Source: an uncultured Prochlorococcus sp. (GTDB taxonomy: Bacteria > Cyanobacteriota > Cyanobacteriia > PCC-6307 > Cyanobiaceae). Taken from it: 64,000 bases of DNA. Every line of letters starts with the position of its first letter. Positions within the stretch are counted from its first letter, which is position 1. The stretch lies in assembly GCA_902594875.1 (NCBI GenBank), contig CACJNU010000002.1, positions 1-64,000 of the forward strand, read 5' to 3'. The notes beneath the pieces were generated by a model. That model searched no databases. It was not told where the DNA came from and was given only the letters and a program-made list of their open reading frames with translations. The position numbers and the translations under genes are program-made. Shown piece by piece: positions 8,076-16,862 of this stretch.

Positions 8076-8333
8076 ATGACAGGTTTTTTATATTTTTTGG
8101 GAAATACTTTAAGGTGGCCAGTGTTAAAGCCAAAAGAATTTTTTTCGCTACATGCTTATTTTTTAATTATTTATTTGATAACTTTTACTTTGAGTAAATA
8201 TGATGTAAGCCAATCAAATTTAGTTTTTACTTTAGGAATTCTTGCACCTCTTTTAATCGCTATTGGTCAAGGACTTCCAACTGATTGCCTTGATATGGAA
8301 TCATCTTTGTTGAAGGAATTAAAAACTAAATAA
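8076..8333 (+). CDS. Small conserved-looking membrane protein, unknown function
   Basis: I do not recognise this 85-aa protein. It has two hydrophobic segments: AYFLIIYLITFTL (about residues 28-40) and a second around 50-63 rich in Leu, Ile and Ala that ends in APLLIAIG. The C-terminus is polar. A small integral membrane protein is likely. It is divergent from the DUF4278 gene across about 160 bases that also hold that gene's promoter, and convergent with the Nfu gene. The ATG start is the first available one, and codon use matches its neighbours. Confidence 0.65.
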   Translation: MTGFLYFLGNTLRWPVLKPKEFFSLHAYFLIIYLITFTLSKYDVSQSNLVFTLGILAPLLIAIGQGLPTDCLDMESSLLKELKTK

Positions 8334-8353
8334 TATATTTCAGTTAAAGATTT

Positions 8354-8599
8354 TTATAAAACCTGGACAACTTCGCTTATTTCAGGAATCATTTCTTTTA
8401 ACTTTCTTTCAATACCCATTTTGAGAGTCATAGTGCTACTTGGGCAACTACCACATGCTCCTTGAAGTCTTACTTTGACAATTGGACCATCTATTTCTGC
8501 AATCTCTACATTACCTCCATCAGAAATTAAAAAAGGTCTTAGCTCGTCAAGGACTTTTTCTACATTTTCGTTTGTCAGCGAGAGTGTTTCAGTACTCAT
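8354..8599 (-). CDS. NifU-like (Nfu) iron-sulfur scaffold protein
   Basis: An 81-aa stand-alone NifU C-terminal domain. It contains [14 protein letters not shown] and the cluster-binding CGSCPSS (CxxC) within [16 protein letters not shown], followed by a [12 protein letters not shown] helix. Such proteins carry labile Fe-S clusters to apoproteins; in cyanobacteria the short NfuA-type protein is the main scaffold and delivers clusters to photosystem I. Its length is normal for the cyanobacterial form. It is divergent from mqo across 70 bases. Confidence 0.93.
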   Translation of the reverse strand: MSTETLSLTNENVEKVLDELRPFLISDGGNVEIAEIDGPIVKVRLQGACGSCPSSTMTLKMGIERKLKEMIPEISEVVQVL

Positions 8600-8669
8600 A
8601 ATTTTGGATTAACTTTATAATAAGCCTAGAAAGAAATCTGATTAATTGCAAAAAAGATAATTTTCTGTT

Positions 8670-10166
8670 GTGACTTCATCTAAAAATCCCACTAATGACA
8701 ATAGCTACTTTGATGCAGTCTTAGTAGGAGCAGGGATAATGAGTAGTACTTTAGCCCTTCTAATTTCAGAAGTTTTACCAGATATAAAATTTCTTATTAT
8801 AGAAAAATTAAATGCTCCAGGAAGTGAAAGTACTGGCGCTTTTAATAATGCAGGTACAGGACATGCGGCTAATTGCGAATTAAACTATACCCCTTTAGAT
8901 GAAAAAGGAAATCTAAAAATAGATAAAGCGCTCTCAATAAATCGTTCTTTTGAAACATCCATGTCTTTATGGGCCTCATTGTATGAAGCAGGGAAAATTG
9001 ATATTAAGAAGTTTCTAAAATTTATTCCTCATATTAGCTTTGTATCTGGTCAGGATAATATTTCTTTTTTAAAAAAAAGATTTCAGAAAATGACCGAAAA
9101 TCCTGAATTTATCGATATGGAATTTACTACATCTTTTGATGAAATTTCATCATGGGCTCCTCTAATAACAAAAGATAGAAATCCATCTACTCAAATCGCT
9201 GCTACCAGAATAGGCAGAGGAACTGATATTAATTTTGAGGCTTTAACTAAAGAGTATTTGTCATTAGTTTCCTTAAACAAAAATGTTGAAATAAGATACA
9301 AAACAGAATTAGTAGATTTAAATAAAATTGATAAAAAACAATGGGAACTAGAAATCAGTTCTGAAGGCAGAAAAACTTCAATTAGAACTAGCTATGTTTT
9401 TCTTGGTGCTGGTGGAAAAACAATTAATTATTTACAAAAATCAAAAATTCCAGAAGCAAAAAGTTATGGTGGATTTCCTGTTAGTGGGAAATGGCTTATT
9501 TGCGAGAAAAAAGATCTAACAGACAAACATAACTCAAAAGTTTATGGTAAAGCTGATATTGGATCGCCACCAATGTCTGTGCCTCATTTAGACACCAGAT
9601 GGATTGATAATAAAAAACTTCTTTTATATGGACCTTTTGCTGGATTTACAACGAAATTTCTAAAACAAAGTTCATACTTTGACTTATTTAGTTCAATTAA
9701 AAAGAATAATATTTTTTCTATGTTAGATGTTGGTTTCAAGAACAACGATTTAATTAATTATCTAATATCACAATCATTAAAGAACCATAACTCAAGAATT
9801 GAGAATTTAAAGAATATGATGCCATCAGCTAATCCTTCTGATTGGTATTTAAAGAATGCTGGTCAAAGAGTCCAAATAATTAAAAAAACTGAAGGTGGTG
9901 GTTCTTTGAAATTTGGAACTGAGATTGTAAATTCATCTGATGGATCATTATCTGCTTTGTTGGGAGCCTCTCCGGGAGCAAGTACTGCGGTTTCAATTAT
10001 GGTTGAGGTGCTAGAAAAATCTGTTTTATTTTTAAACGATAAGCATAATCTTCAGAAAAAAATAAATGACTTAATTTATCCAGAACTATCAGTCTCTGAA
10101 AATTACAGTACCTTCATAAAAGAAATTAAAAAAAGAAATAATTCCATTTTTGGTTTCCATCCATAA
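8670..10166 (+). CDS. mqo: Malate:quinone oxidoreductase
   Basis: A 498-aa FAD-dependent, membrane-associated enzyme that oxidises malate to oxaloacetate and reduces quinone. The N-terminal FAD fold [16 protein letters not shown], then [24 protein letters not shown] in pieces, and the C-terminal PGASTAV and ALLGASPG segments are typical of Mqo. The length matches the family. The start is GTG. It bypasses NAD-linked malate dehydrogenase and would feed the shared photosynthetic/respiratory quinone pool. It is followed by lepA on the same strand. Confidence 0.95.
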   Translation: MTSSKNPTNDNSYFDAVLVGAGIMSSTLALLISEVLPDIKFLIIEKLNAPGSESTGAFNNAGTGHAANCELNYTPLDEKGNLKIDKALSINRSFETSMSLWASLYEAGKIDIKKFLKFIPHISFVSGQDNISFLKKRFQKMTENPEFIDMEFTTSFDEISSWAPLITKDRNPSTQIAATRIGRGTDINFEALTKEYLSLVSLNKNVEIRYKTELVDLNKIDKKQWELEISSEGRKTSIRTSYVFLGAGGKTINYLQKSKIPEAKSYGGFPVSGKWLICEKKDLTDKHNSKVYGKADIGSPPMSVPHLDTRWIDNKKLLLYGPFAGFTTKFLKQSSYFDLFSSIKKNNIFSMLDVGFKNNDLINYLISQSLKNHNSRIENLKNMMPSANPSDWYLKNAGQRVQIIKKTEGGGSLKFGTEIVNSSDGSLSALLGASPGASTAVSIMVEVLEKSVLFLNDKHNLQKKINDLIYPELSVSENYSTFIKEIKKRNNSIFGFHP

Positions 10167-10221
10167 TCCTAATTAGCTAATATTATTCAAGATGTAATAA
10201 GTGGAGAATTTTTCTTTATAT

Positions 10222-12030
10222 ATGACTGATATATCGGTTTCAAAAATTAGAAATTTCTGCATAATCGCTCATATTGACCATGGTAAATCTACCCTTGCAG
10301 ATAGGTTGCTTCAAGATACTGGTACTGTGCAGCAAAGAGATATGCAAGAACAATTTTTGGATAGTATGGATCTTGAAAGAGAGAGAGGAATTACTATCAA
10401 GTTACAGGCCGCTAGGATGAAATATAAAGCTGACGATTCCCAAGAATATGTTTTGAACTTAATAGATACTCCAGGGCATGTTGATTTCTCTTATGAGGTT
10501 AGTAGATCTCTTCAAGCTTGTGAAGGCGCCTTACTTGTCGTTGACGCAAGTCAAGGAGTAGAAGCTCAAACCTTAGCTAATGTTTATCTTGCCTTAGAAA
10601 ATAATCTTGAAATAATTCCTGTTTTAAATAAAGTTGATTTACCAGGGGCTGATGCTGAAAAAATAAAACAAGAAATAGAGGAAATTATTGGACTTGATAC
10701 ATCTAATGCAATAAATTGTTCAGCAAAAACTGGAGTTGGTATTAAAGATATTTTGGAAGCAATCGTAAGAAGAGTACCTCCTCCTCAAGATGAAATTAAA
10801 CTACCTACAAAGGCACTGATTTTTGATTCTTATTATGATCCCTATAGAGGAGTGATTGTTTATTTCAGGGTGATATCTGGATCTCTTAATAAGAGAGAAA
10901 AAATATTATTAATGGCAAGTAAAAAAAATTATGAACTGGATGAGATAGGAATAATGGCGCCTGATCAGCAGCAAGTTGATGAATTACATGCAGGAGAAGT
11001 CGGTTATTTAGCTGCTTCTATAAAATCAGTTGCTGATGCGAGAGTGGGAGATACGATTACTCTTTTAAATTCACCTGCCAATGATCCTTTGCCTGGTTAT
11101 AAGACAGCTAATCCTATGGTTTTTTGTGGCTTATTCCCGACTGATGCTGATCAATTCCCAGATTTAAGAGTATCACTAGAAAAATTACAATTATCTGATG
11201 CAGCTTTAAAATATGAGCCCGAGACCAGTAGCGCAATGGGCTTTGGATTTAGGTGTGGATTTCTAGGACTTCTTCATATGGAGATTGTTCAAGAAAGATT
11301 AGAGAGAGAATATGACTTGGATCTAATCGTAACGGCACCATCAGTTATTTATAAGGTTAATTTAAATCAGCAGGAACATATCTTTATTGATAATCCTTCT
11401 ACAATTCCTGATCCACAACTTAGAGAATCAATAGAAGAGCCTTATGTGAAGATGGAAATTTATGCTCCCAATGAATTTAATGGAACATTAATGGGTTTAT
11501 GTCAGGAAAGAAGAGGAGTATTCATTGATATGAAATATATAACAAAAGATCGAGTTACTTTGATTTATGAAATTCCATTAGCAGAAGTAGTTACAGATTT
11601 CTTTGATCAAATGAAAAGTAGGACCCAAGGTTATGCATCAATGGAATATCACCTGATTGGCTATAGAAAGAATGACCTTGTTAGATTAGATGTTCTAATA
11701 AATTCAGAAAGAGCAGATCCATTAACTTCGATCGTTCATAAAGATAAGGCTTATGGAATTGGCAGAAGTTTAGTTGAGAAATTAAAAGAACTTATCCCAA
11801 AACAACAATTTAAAATACCTATTCAAGCATCAATCGGTAGCAGGATTATTGCAAGTGAAAGTATAAGTGCTTTGCGAAAAGATGTTTTATCTAAATGTTA
11901 TGGAGGGGATATTTCTAGGAAAAAGAAACTTTTAAAGAAACAAGCCAAAGGTAAAAAGAGGATGAAGGCAATGGGTAAAGTTGAAGTCCCTCAAGAAGCT
12001 TTTATGGCAGTCTTGAAATTAAACCATTAA
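10222..12030 (+). CDS. lepA: Elongation factor 4 (LepA) GTPase
   Basis: A translational GTPase of 602 aa when started at ATG 10222 ([12 protein letters not shown]). A GTG seven codons upstream is open but would add unusual residues. The G-domain motifs are all present: AHIDHGKST (G1), RGITI (G2), DTPGHVDF (G3), NKVDLPGA (G4) and SAKTG (G5). The LepA-specific C-terminal domain ends with [20 protein letters not shown] and [14 protein letters not shown]4 acts on stalled or mispositioned ribosomes and affects 30S biogenesis. It is 55 bases downstream of mqo. Confidence 0.97.
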   Translation: MTDISVSKIRNFCIIAHIDHGKSTLADRLLQDTGTVQQRDMQEQFLDSMDLERERGITIKLQAARMKYKADDSQEYVLNLIDTPGHVDFSYEVSRSLQACEGALLVVDASQGVEAQTLANVYLALENNLEIIPVLNKVDLPGADAEKIKQEIEEIIGLDTSNAINCSAKTGVGIKDILEAIVRRVPPPQDEIKLPTKALIFDSYYDPYRGVIVYFRVISGSLNKREKILLMASKKNYELDEIGIMAPDQQQVDELHAGEVGYLAASIKSVADARVGDTITLLNSPANDPLPGYKTANPMVFCGLFPTDADQFPDLRVSLEKLQLSDAALKYEPETSSAMGFGFRCGFLGLLHMEIVQERLEREYDLDLIVTAPSVIYKVNLNQQEHIFIDNPSTIPDPQLRESIEEPYVKMEIYAPNEFNGTLMGLCQERRGVFIDMKYITKDRVTLIYEIPLAEVVTDFFDQMKSRTQGYASMEYHLIGYRKNDLVRLDVLINSERADPLTSIVHKDKAYGIGRSLVEKLKELIPKQQFKIPIQASIGSRIIASESISALRKDVLSKCYGGDISRKKKLLKKQAKGKKRMKAMGKVEVPQEAFMAVLKLNH

Positions 12031-12043
12031 TTTCTTTGAATTT

Positions 12044-12065
12044 AAAATAAATAGCTATTTATTTT
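12044..12065 (+). terminator. A/T palindrome after lepA, possible weak terminator
   Basis: A 22-bp perfect palindrome, AAAATAAA-TAGCTA-TTTATTTT, begins 14 bases after the lepA stop. The T-rich right arm could work as a weak intrinsic terminator, but the stem is almost all A-T, so stability is low. Confidence 0.35.
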
Positions 12066-12110
12066 TAAAAGAATTAGATATATTTCAACTATATCTTTAA
12101 AAAAAAGATT

Positions 12111-12956
12111 TTGGATATTAACTCATTTAATCGTGTCGGCGCAAATATCAGAAAAGCTGGTTTTTTAATTGTACTTTTTTATCTTCTTGTTGTTTTAATA
12201 ATGAAATTTTTAGAGGCCAATAATTTTTTTGGCTATTCATTTTCAATGTTAAGTAATGATATCTTTGCCCCTCCTTCTCTTAATCATTTTTGTGGCACAG
12301 ATAGATTAGGAAGAGATGTTTGCTTAAGAACTTTGCAAGGATCATCATTAGCGATAGAAGTTGTATTCTTAGCTATTCTTTTTTCATTAAGTTTGGGTTT
12401 ACCATTGGGATTATTAAGTGGATATTTTGGTGGTTTTTTTGATAAATGCTTATCACTAATAATGGATACTATTTTTTCAATACCTGTAATTTTGCTTTCA
12501 GTTGTTGTGGCTTTTGTATTGGGTAAGGGTATCCTTAACGCGGCTTTGGCTTTGTGTATTGTTTACTCTCCTCAATATTTTAGATTAATCAGAAATCAAA
12601 CAATATTGGTTAAATCCGAAACTTATGTTGAGGCAGCTCAAGTTGCAGGAGCTGATGTTAAAAAAATTATTTTTAAATATATTCTCCCAAATGTAATAAC
12701 ACCATTGCCTATTCTGCTTACCCTAAATGCTGCAGATGCTGTTTTGGTATTAGGAAGTTTAGGATTTTTAGGCCTTGGCGTTCCTGCAGATGTCCCAGAG
12801 TGGGGAAGTGATTTAAATCTGGCTCTTGCCGCTTTACCTACAGGTATCTGGTGGACGGCTTTGTTCCCAGGTTTGGCAATGTTTTTTTTGGTTTTAGGTC
12901 TTTCTTTTATAGGAGAGGACCTTGAAGAAATTTTTGATAGTCAAAATTCTGAATAA
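12111..12956 (+). CDS. ABC transporter permease, dipeptide/oligopeptide (DppC/OppC) family
   Basis: A 281-aa inner-membrane permease. The N-terminal OppC region has one TM segment followed by HFCGTDRLGRDVCLR, a DppC/OppC hallmark, then five or so TM helices. The EAA loop AAQVAGADVKKIIFKYILPN, which docks the ATPase, is clear. The transported compound is unknown. No DppB-type partner, binding protein or cognate ATPase is adjacent, so the rest of the system must lie elsewhere. The start is TTG. It converges on trmH with two bases between the stops. Confidence 0.88.
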   Translation: MDINSFNRVGANIRKAGFLIVLFYLLVVLIMKFLEANNFFGYSFSMLSNDIFAPPSLNHFCGTDRLGRDVCLRTLQGSSLAIEVVFLAILFSLSLGLPLGLLSGYFGGFFDKCLSLIMDTIFSIPVILLSVVVAFVLGKGILNAALALCIVYSPQYFRLIRNQTILVKSETYVEAAQVAGADVKKIIFKYILPNVITPLPILLTLNAADAVLVLGSLGFLGLGVPADVPEWGSDLNLALAALPTGIWWTALFPGLAMFFLVLGLSFIGEDLEEIFDSQNSE

Positions 12957-12958
12957 AT

Positions 12959-13630
12959 TTAGTTATCTGTAATAGGATCAAGTTCTCCTTGATCATTCAA
13001 CTTTGGATATCCTTTAGCTGATTTTTTATACACCGCAGCTAATTCTGGGTAACACCATTCAAAAAGTGTTTTTTGATATTCATCCATATTTAACCCTTCT
13101 CCATTAGAGGGCAATATACCTTTATTCTTTCTTTGGCGAACAGCTTCAAATAATAATATAGAAGCAGCAACTGAAACATTCAGAGATTGAACCATACCTC
13201 TCATAGGTATAAAAATTGATTGATCAACCATTGATATAAGTTCATTACTTAATCCCCATTTTTCTGCTCCTAAAACAAAACATGTATTTTGAGAATAATC
13301 AAAATTTCTATAATCTACTGATTCAGTATTAAGAGTCGTTCCATATAATTTAAAACCCTTATTCTTTAAATCAGATATTGCCGTGATAGTGTTTTCATGA
13401 TCATTAAGTTTTACCCATTTTTGACTTCCTTGAGCAGTACTATTAAAAGTCTTAACGGTATTAGTTTTGCTAATAAAATTTGCTTCGAAAACTCCTGCCG
13501 CATCGCATGTCCTTAATATCGCAGATAAATTATGTGGTTTATTGACATCCTCAACTAAAACAGTCAAGTTTTTCATTCTGCAATCTAAAACACTTTTGAT
13601 TCGTTCAAATCTTCTTGGCAAAATTGACAT
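12959..13630 (-). CDS. trmH: tRNA (guanosine-2'-O-)-methyltransferase TrmH (SpoU family)
   Basis: A 223-aa SPOUT methyltransferase. The N-terminal VEDVNKPHNLSAILRTCDAAG is motif 1 with its Asn and Arg; CFVLGAEKWGLS is motif 2; IPMRGMVQSLNVSVAASILLFE is motif 3, forming the SAM-binding knot (quoted here in parts of the region). This pattern is TrmH, which methylates the ribose of G18 in tRNA. The length fits. It ends 2 bases from the permease stop and is divergent from the small gene at 13727. Confidence 0.92.
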   Translation of the reverse strand: MSILPRRFERIKSVLDCRMKNLTVLVEDVNKPHNLSAILRTCDAAGVFEANFISKTNTVKTFNSTAQGSQKWVKLNDHENTITAISDLKNKGFKLYGTTLNTESVDYRNFDYSQNTCFVLGAEKWGLSNELISMVDQSIFIPMRGMVQSLNVSVAASILLFEAVRQRKNKGILPSNGEGLNMDEYQKTLFEWCYPELAAVYKKSAKGYPKLNDQGELDPITDN

Positions 13631-13726
13631 TTATAATTTTTTCACACTTTTAAATTATATTCAAAAAATATTGATTACCTATTAAATCTCTTGGTTTATA
13701 ATATTTTGGTAGTTTAAACTAACTCA

Positions 13727-13930
13727 ATGGCATACATAGAATGGGACTATACAGTAATAACAAGTATGGTAGAAAAACAAGGGTGGGATTTACCTGATCG
13801 TGAATCGGAAAAGTGGAATAAATTTAACGATGAATTAGGAGAAAAAATGAGAGGTGTTGGACTTATTTTTGAAAAGTATTGTAAATTTACTCCTGACATA
13901 GGAGAAGGAGTTCATCTTTTAGATGACTGA
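13727..13930 (+). CDS. Small conserved hypothetical protein
   Basis: An acidic 67-aa soluble protein (MAYIEWDYTVITSMVEKQ...) with no membrane segment or cysteine pair, one aromatic-rich N-terminus and a C-terminus ending GVHLLDD. I do not recognise a domain. It has a good ATG start and is followed by an 8-bp stem with a T-rich tail, so it looks like a genuine monocistronic gene. It is divergent from trmH by about 95 bases. Confidence 0.7.
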   Translation: MAYIEWDYTVITSMVEKQGWDLPDRESEKWNKFNDELGEKMRGVGLIFEKYCKFTPDIGEGVHLLDD

Positions 13931-13947
13931 TCATAAATAGTTTTAAA

Positions 13948-13980
13948 CCATTGATGTATCCCTTAATCAATGGCTTATTA
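13948..13980 (+). terminator. Hairpin after the 67-aa gene
   Basis: CCATTGAT (13948-13955) pairs with ATCAATGG (13966-13973) around a 10-nt loop and is followed by CTTATTAATT. It begins 18 bases after the stop. The tail is T-rich but interrupted, so termination strength is uncertain. Confidence 0.5.
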
Positions 13981-14107
13981 ATTATTAAGATAATATAATT
14001 TCACTAAATTAGAACTGGAAATTATTAAGGCTTTATAAAGCTTGTACTCTAAAAAAAAATTTTTATTCCACAAAAAAGTTATTTAATTTCTATATTTGAA
14101 TAAAAAT

Positions 14108-14500
14108 ATGAAAAATAAATTAACCTTTTTATTCGATGGTGCTTGTCCACTTTGTTTGAGAGAAACAAATTTTCTTAAAAAAAGAGATACCTTAAATCAA
14201 ATTGCATTTATAGATATTAATAGTAAGGATTATGATCAAAGTCTTTTTAATGACATCTCATATTCAGAAGCTATGTCAAACCTGCATGGGATTATTGAAA
14301 ATGGTGAAATTATTAGGGGACTAGATGTACTTGCATATTCTTATGAATTAGTTGGTTTAGGTTGGGTTTATTATCCCTTGAAGATTAATCTCTTATCTCC
14401 ATTATTGAGATTGGTTTACAGATATTGGGCAAAATATAGACTTCAAATTACAGGAAGATCTGATATTGAAAAACTTTGTACCTCACAATGTGAACAATAA
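14108..14500 (+). CDS. DCC-family thiol-disulfide oxidoreductase-like protein (DUF393)
   Basis: A 130-aa protein with the DUF393 signature FDGACPLCLRET near the N-terminus, a CxxC in a thioredoxin-like setting, then IAFIDINS and IRGLDVLAYSYELVGLGW. Its function is not established; members are thought to act in thiol chemistry. A TTG four codons upstream is possible, but ATG 14108 puts the first strand at the usual distance. It is the first gene of a tight cluster with the DUF2805, DUF2256 and photolyase-related genes (gaps of 2, 3 and minus 4 bases), which suggests shared function. Confidence 0.85.
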   Translation: MKNKLTFLFDGACPLCLRETNFLKKRDTLNQIAFIDINSKDYDQSLFNDISYSEAMSNLHGIIENGEIIRGLDVLAYSYELVGLGWVYYPLKINLLSPLLRLVYRYWAKYRLQITGRSDIEKLCTSQCEQ

Positions 14501-14502
14501 AT

Positions 14503-14739
14503 ATGGAAAGTATCGATTTAGACAGAATAATAGAAATGTGTTGGGAAGATAGAACACCCTTTGAAGCTATCGAGTATCAATTTGGTTTAAAAGAGGAAGA
14601 TGCGATAAAAATTATGCGTCAAAATCTTAAACCCAAATCTTTCAAAGTCTGGAGAAAGAGAGTTTCGGGAAGAAATACAAAACATATGGCCCTAAAAGAT
14701 TCAACTAGATTTAAATCTACTCATAAAAGAAAATTATAA
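14503..14739 (+). CDS. DUF2805/TIGR03643 family small protein
   Basis: A 78-aa protein. It has an N-terminal helix-turn-helix-like region IIEMCWEDRTPFEAIEY and FGLKEEDAIKIMR, then a basic tail WRKRVSGRNTKHM and a run of Lys/Arg to the C-terminus. This is the TIGR03643/DUF2805 pattern. The basic tail would suit nucleic-acid binding, but this is inference. Family members often sit next to photolyase/cryptochrome genes, as here. The start is 2 bases after the DCC-family stop. Confidence 0.85.
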   Translation: MESIDLDRIIEMCWEDRTPFEAIEYQFGLKEEDAIKIMRQNLKPKSFKVWRKRVSGRNTKHMALKDSTRFKSTHKRKL

Positions 14740-14742
14740 ATT

Positions 14743-14874
14743 TTGAAAAATCTTTCTACTAAAACTTGTCCTGTTTGCAATAGGCCTTTTGAGTGGCGTA
14801 AAAAATGGAAAAACTGTTGGGATGATGTTATCTACTGTTCAAAAAGATGCAGTAACAGGAAGTCGCAAAGATGA
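14743..14874 (+). CDS. DUF2256 zinc-ribbon-like small protein
   Basis: A 43-aa protein with a TTG start, short enough to be missed by length filters. It contains [15 protein letters not shown] and, after [16 protein letters not shown]: two CxxC-type pairs (C9/C12 and C32/C36) that would hold one zinc. This is the DUF2256 pattern. Its stop overlaps the photolyase-related start by four bases (ATGA), so translation of the two is likely coupled. Function is unknown; the repeated neighbourhood with photolyase-type genes points to a light or DNA-repair role. Confidence 0.88.
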   Translation: MKNLSTKTCPVCNRPFEWRKKWKNCWDDVIYCSKRCSNRKSQR

Positions 14875-16361
14875 AACAAATATCAATTATTTTCCCAAAT
14901 CAACTTTTTAGAGAAAGCCCAATCTTAAAAATAAATTGTGAAGTTTTGATCTTAGAAGACTCATTATTTTTTGGAAATGATAAATTTCATAAATTAATTA
15001 ACCATAAAAATAAGTTAGTTTTTCATAGAGCATCTATGTTCGCTTATAAAAATTATTTAGAAATATCTGGCTTTAAAGTTTTATATATCGAAAACAAGAA
15101 TAATTTTTCTACAGTTGATTACTTATCAGAATTTATTAAAAATAAATATCAGAAAATAAATCTCATTGACCCTCATGATTTTTTAATAATGAAGAGGATT
15201 AAAAATTTTGTTGAAAGTAATAATTTAGCTTTAAATATTTTGCCTTCTCCTATGTTTATGAGCAGTGAAGATTTAAAAGACTTATTTGCATCAAATACAA
15301 AAAAACCTCTTATGGGGAGATTTTATGAGAATCAAAGAAAGAGCCAAAAGATATTAGTTAATCCTGATGATACCCCTGAAGGTGGTAAATGGAGTTTCGA
15401 TGAAATGAATAGAAAAAAATTACCAAAAAAAATAAATATACCAGATACACCTAAATTACAAAAAAATAAATTTGTAGTTAATGCAGAAAGGTCATTAGCC
15501 AATTTTGATATTGAGTTTATTGGAGAAAGTAATAACTTTTTATATCCAACTAATTTTGAAGAGGCAGATGAATGGTTAAATGATTTTTTTAAAAATAGAT
15601 TTTTCTTATTTGGAGATTATGAGGATGCAATTTCTAAAGAAAATTCTTTTTTATGGCACAGTTTACTTTCTCCTCTTTTAAATAGCGGCTTATTAACCCC
15701 AGATATAGTAGTAAATAAAGCATTACTTTTTGCAAAAAATAATAATGTTCCTATTAACTCTTTAGAGGGTTTTATTCGTCAAATTATTGGATGGAGAGAA
15801 TTTATTTGCCTAGTCTATAAAAAGTACGGAACAAAGATGCGAAATAGTAATTTTTGGAATTTTGAAGATAAGCCAATTCCAAAATCTTTTTATCAAGGAA
15901 ATACAGGAATTGAACCAGTAGACGTTGTTATAAAAAATATTATTAAATTTGGTTATTGTCATCATATTGAGCGGCTAATGATTGTTGGCAACTTTATGCT
16001 TCTATGTAGAATTCACCCCAACCAAGTTTATAAATGGTTTATGGAAATGTTTATTGATTCCTATGATTGGGTTATGGTACCAAATGTTTACGGAATGAGT
16101 CAGTTTAGTGATGGTGGTATCTTTTCAACAAAGCCATATATATCAAGCTCTAATTATGTAAAAAAAATGTCTAATTTTAAAAGTGGCCGATGGTGTGAAA
16201 TATGGGATGGCTTATTTTGGAAATTTATTAAAGATAATGAAAGCTTTTTTAGAAAGCAATATCGTCTGGCAATGTTAACGAGAAATATCGATAAAATGTC
16301 AGAGGAAAAATTAAATAATCACTTAAAAACGGCCGATAAATTTTTAAGAGATATTCAATAA
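14871..16361 (+). CDS. Cryptochrome/photolyase-related protein (DPRP family), Fe-S-ligand-poor type
   Basis: A 496-aa flavoprotein of the deoxyribodipyrimidine photolyase-related family. It has the N-terminal IIFPNQLF antenna domain and the C-terminal FAD domain with [46 protein letters not shown] and [14 protein letters not shown]. Bacterial (6-4) photolyases of this family normally bind a 4Fe-4S cluster through a Cys-rich loop after the MS motif. Here that loop is contracted to [16 protein letters not shown] with a single Cys (442), so the cluster is probably absent. It is probably a light-driven DNA repair enzyme, though a photoreceptor role is possible. Confidence 0.9.
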   Translation: MKQISIIFPNQLFRESPILKINCEVLILEDSLFFGNDKFHKLINHKNKLVFHRASMFAYKNYLEISGFKVLYIENKNNFSTVDYLSEFIKNKYQKINLIDPHDFLIMKRIKNFVESNNLALNILPSPMFMSSEDLKDLFASNTKKPLMGRFYENQRKSQKILVNPDDTPEGGKWSFDEMNRKKLPKKINIPDTPKLQKNKFVVNAERSLANFDIEFIGESNNFLYPTNFEEADEWLNDFFKNRFFLFGDYEDAISKENSFLWHSLLSPLLNSGLLTPDIVVNKALLFAKNNNVPINSLEGFIRQIIGWREFICLVYKKYGTKMRNSNFWNFEDKPIPKSFYQGNTGIEPVDVVIKNIIKFGYCHHIERLMIVGNFMLLCRIHPNQVYKWFMEMFIDSYDWVMVPNVYGMSQFSDGGIFSTKPYISSSNYVKKMSNFKSGRWCEIWDGLFWKFIKDNESFFRKQYRLAMLTRNIDKMSEEKLNNHLKTADKFLRDIQ

Positions 16362-16467
16362 ATTAAGAGTAATAACTTACAGCTTTCTTTGAAAAATTAA
16401 AAGAATATTATGTTATGAAGAAATATTAAATACGGGTGTTAATTTAGTTAAATATTAGATTTATCTA

Positions 16468-16647
16468 ATGGAAATTGGAACACTTTTTTTAAAAAGTAAT
16501 TCGACAGGAATTATCACTTTTTCTGAATTAGATTGGATAACTACCCATCAATCTAATTTCACTAGGTTGGAGGAATCCATAGCAATTAAATTAGGCAGAA
16601 TGCTTGATGCCGGATCTATCAATATTGGTTGCCGTTTGAAATCCTGA
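16468..16647 (+). CDS. Small conserved-looking protein, 59 aa
   Basis: ATG at 16468 opens a 59-codon frame ending in TGA at 16645. The peptide begins MEIGTLFLKSNSTGIITFSE, continues with a W-containing segment DWITTHQSN, and ends GSINIGCRLKS. It has mixed hydrophobic and polar residues with no membrane segment. I have an impression that similar short proteins are annotated in other Prochlorococcus genomes, but no function is known. It lies in the 500-base gap between the photolyase-related gene and rsmB. The amino-acid composition looks protein-like rather than random AT-rich translation. Confidence 0.65.
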   Translation: MEIGTLFLKSNSTGIITFSELDWITTHQSNFTRLEESIAIKLGRMLDAGSINIGCRLKS

Positions 16648-16663
16648 ATAAGTTTTTATTTTA

Positions 16664-16811
16664 ATGATGAAGTATCAAAAAGAGAAACAAATATTTTTTT
16701 CGGGAAAGAATCCATTCTTTAAATATCTTTCTTTTTTTAGGATTTAATCTTTCACTTATTTCTATCTTAGGTTTTATTTGGTTTAATTCTGCAATTGAAA
16801 AAGTAGTTTAA
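16664..16811 (+). pseudogene. Small single-TM membrane protein ORF, apparently frameshifted at a T7 run
   Basis: A hydrophobic reading frame, HSLNIFLFLGFNLSL then ISILGFIWFNSAIEKVV, stops at 16809-16811 but has no start codon in frame. ATGATG at 16664 opens the frame one base off, reading MMKYQKEKQIFF. Removing one T from the T7 run at 16694-16700 joins them into a plausible 48-aa single-TM protein with a basic N-terminus. It could be a recent pseudogene, an assembly error, or a gene expressed by slippage on the homopolymer. Confidence 0.35.
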
Positions 16812-16862
16812 ATTTTTGAATTTTTTGTATATTAAAGTTATCTTTTAAAAATTAATTATATT

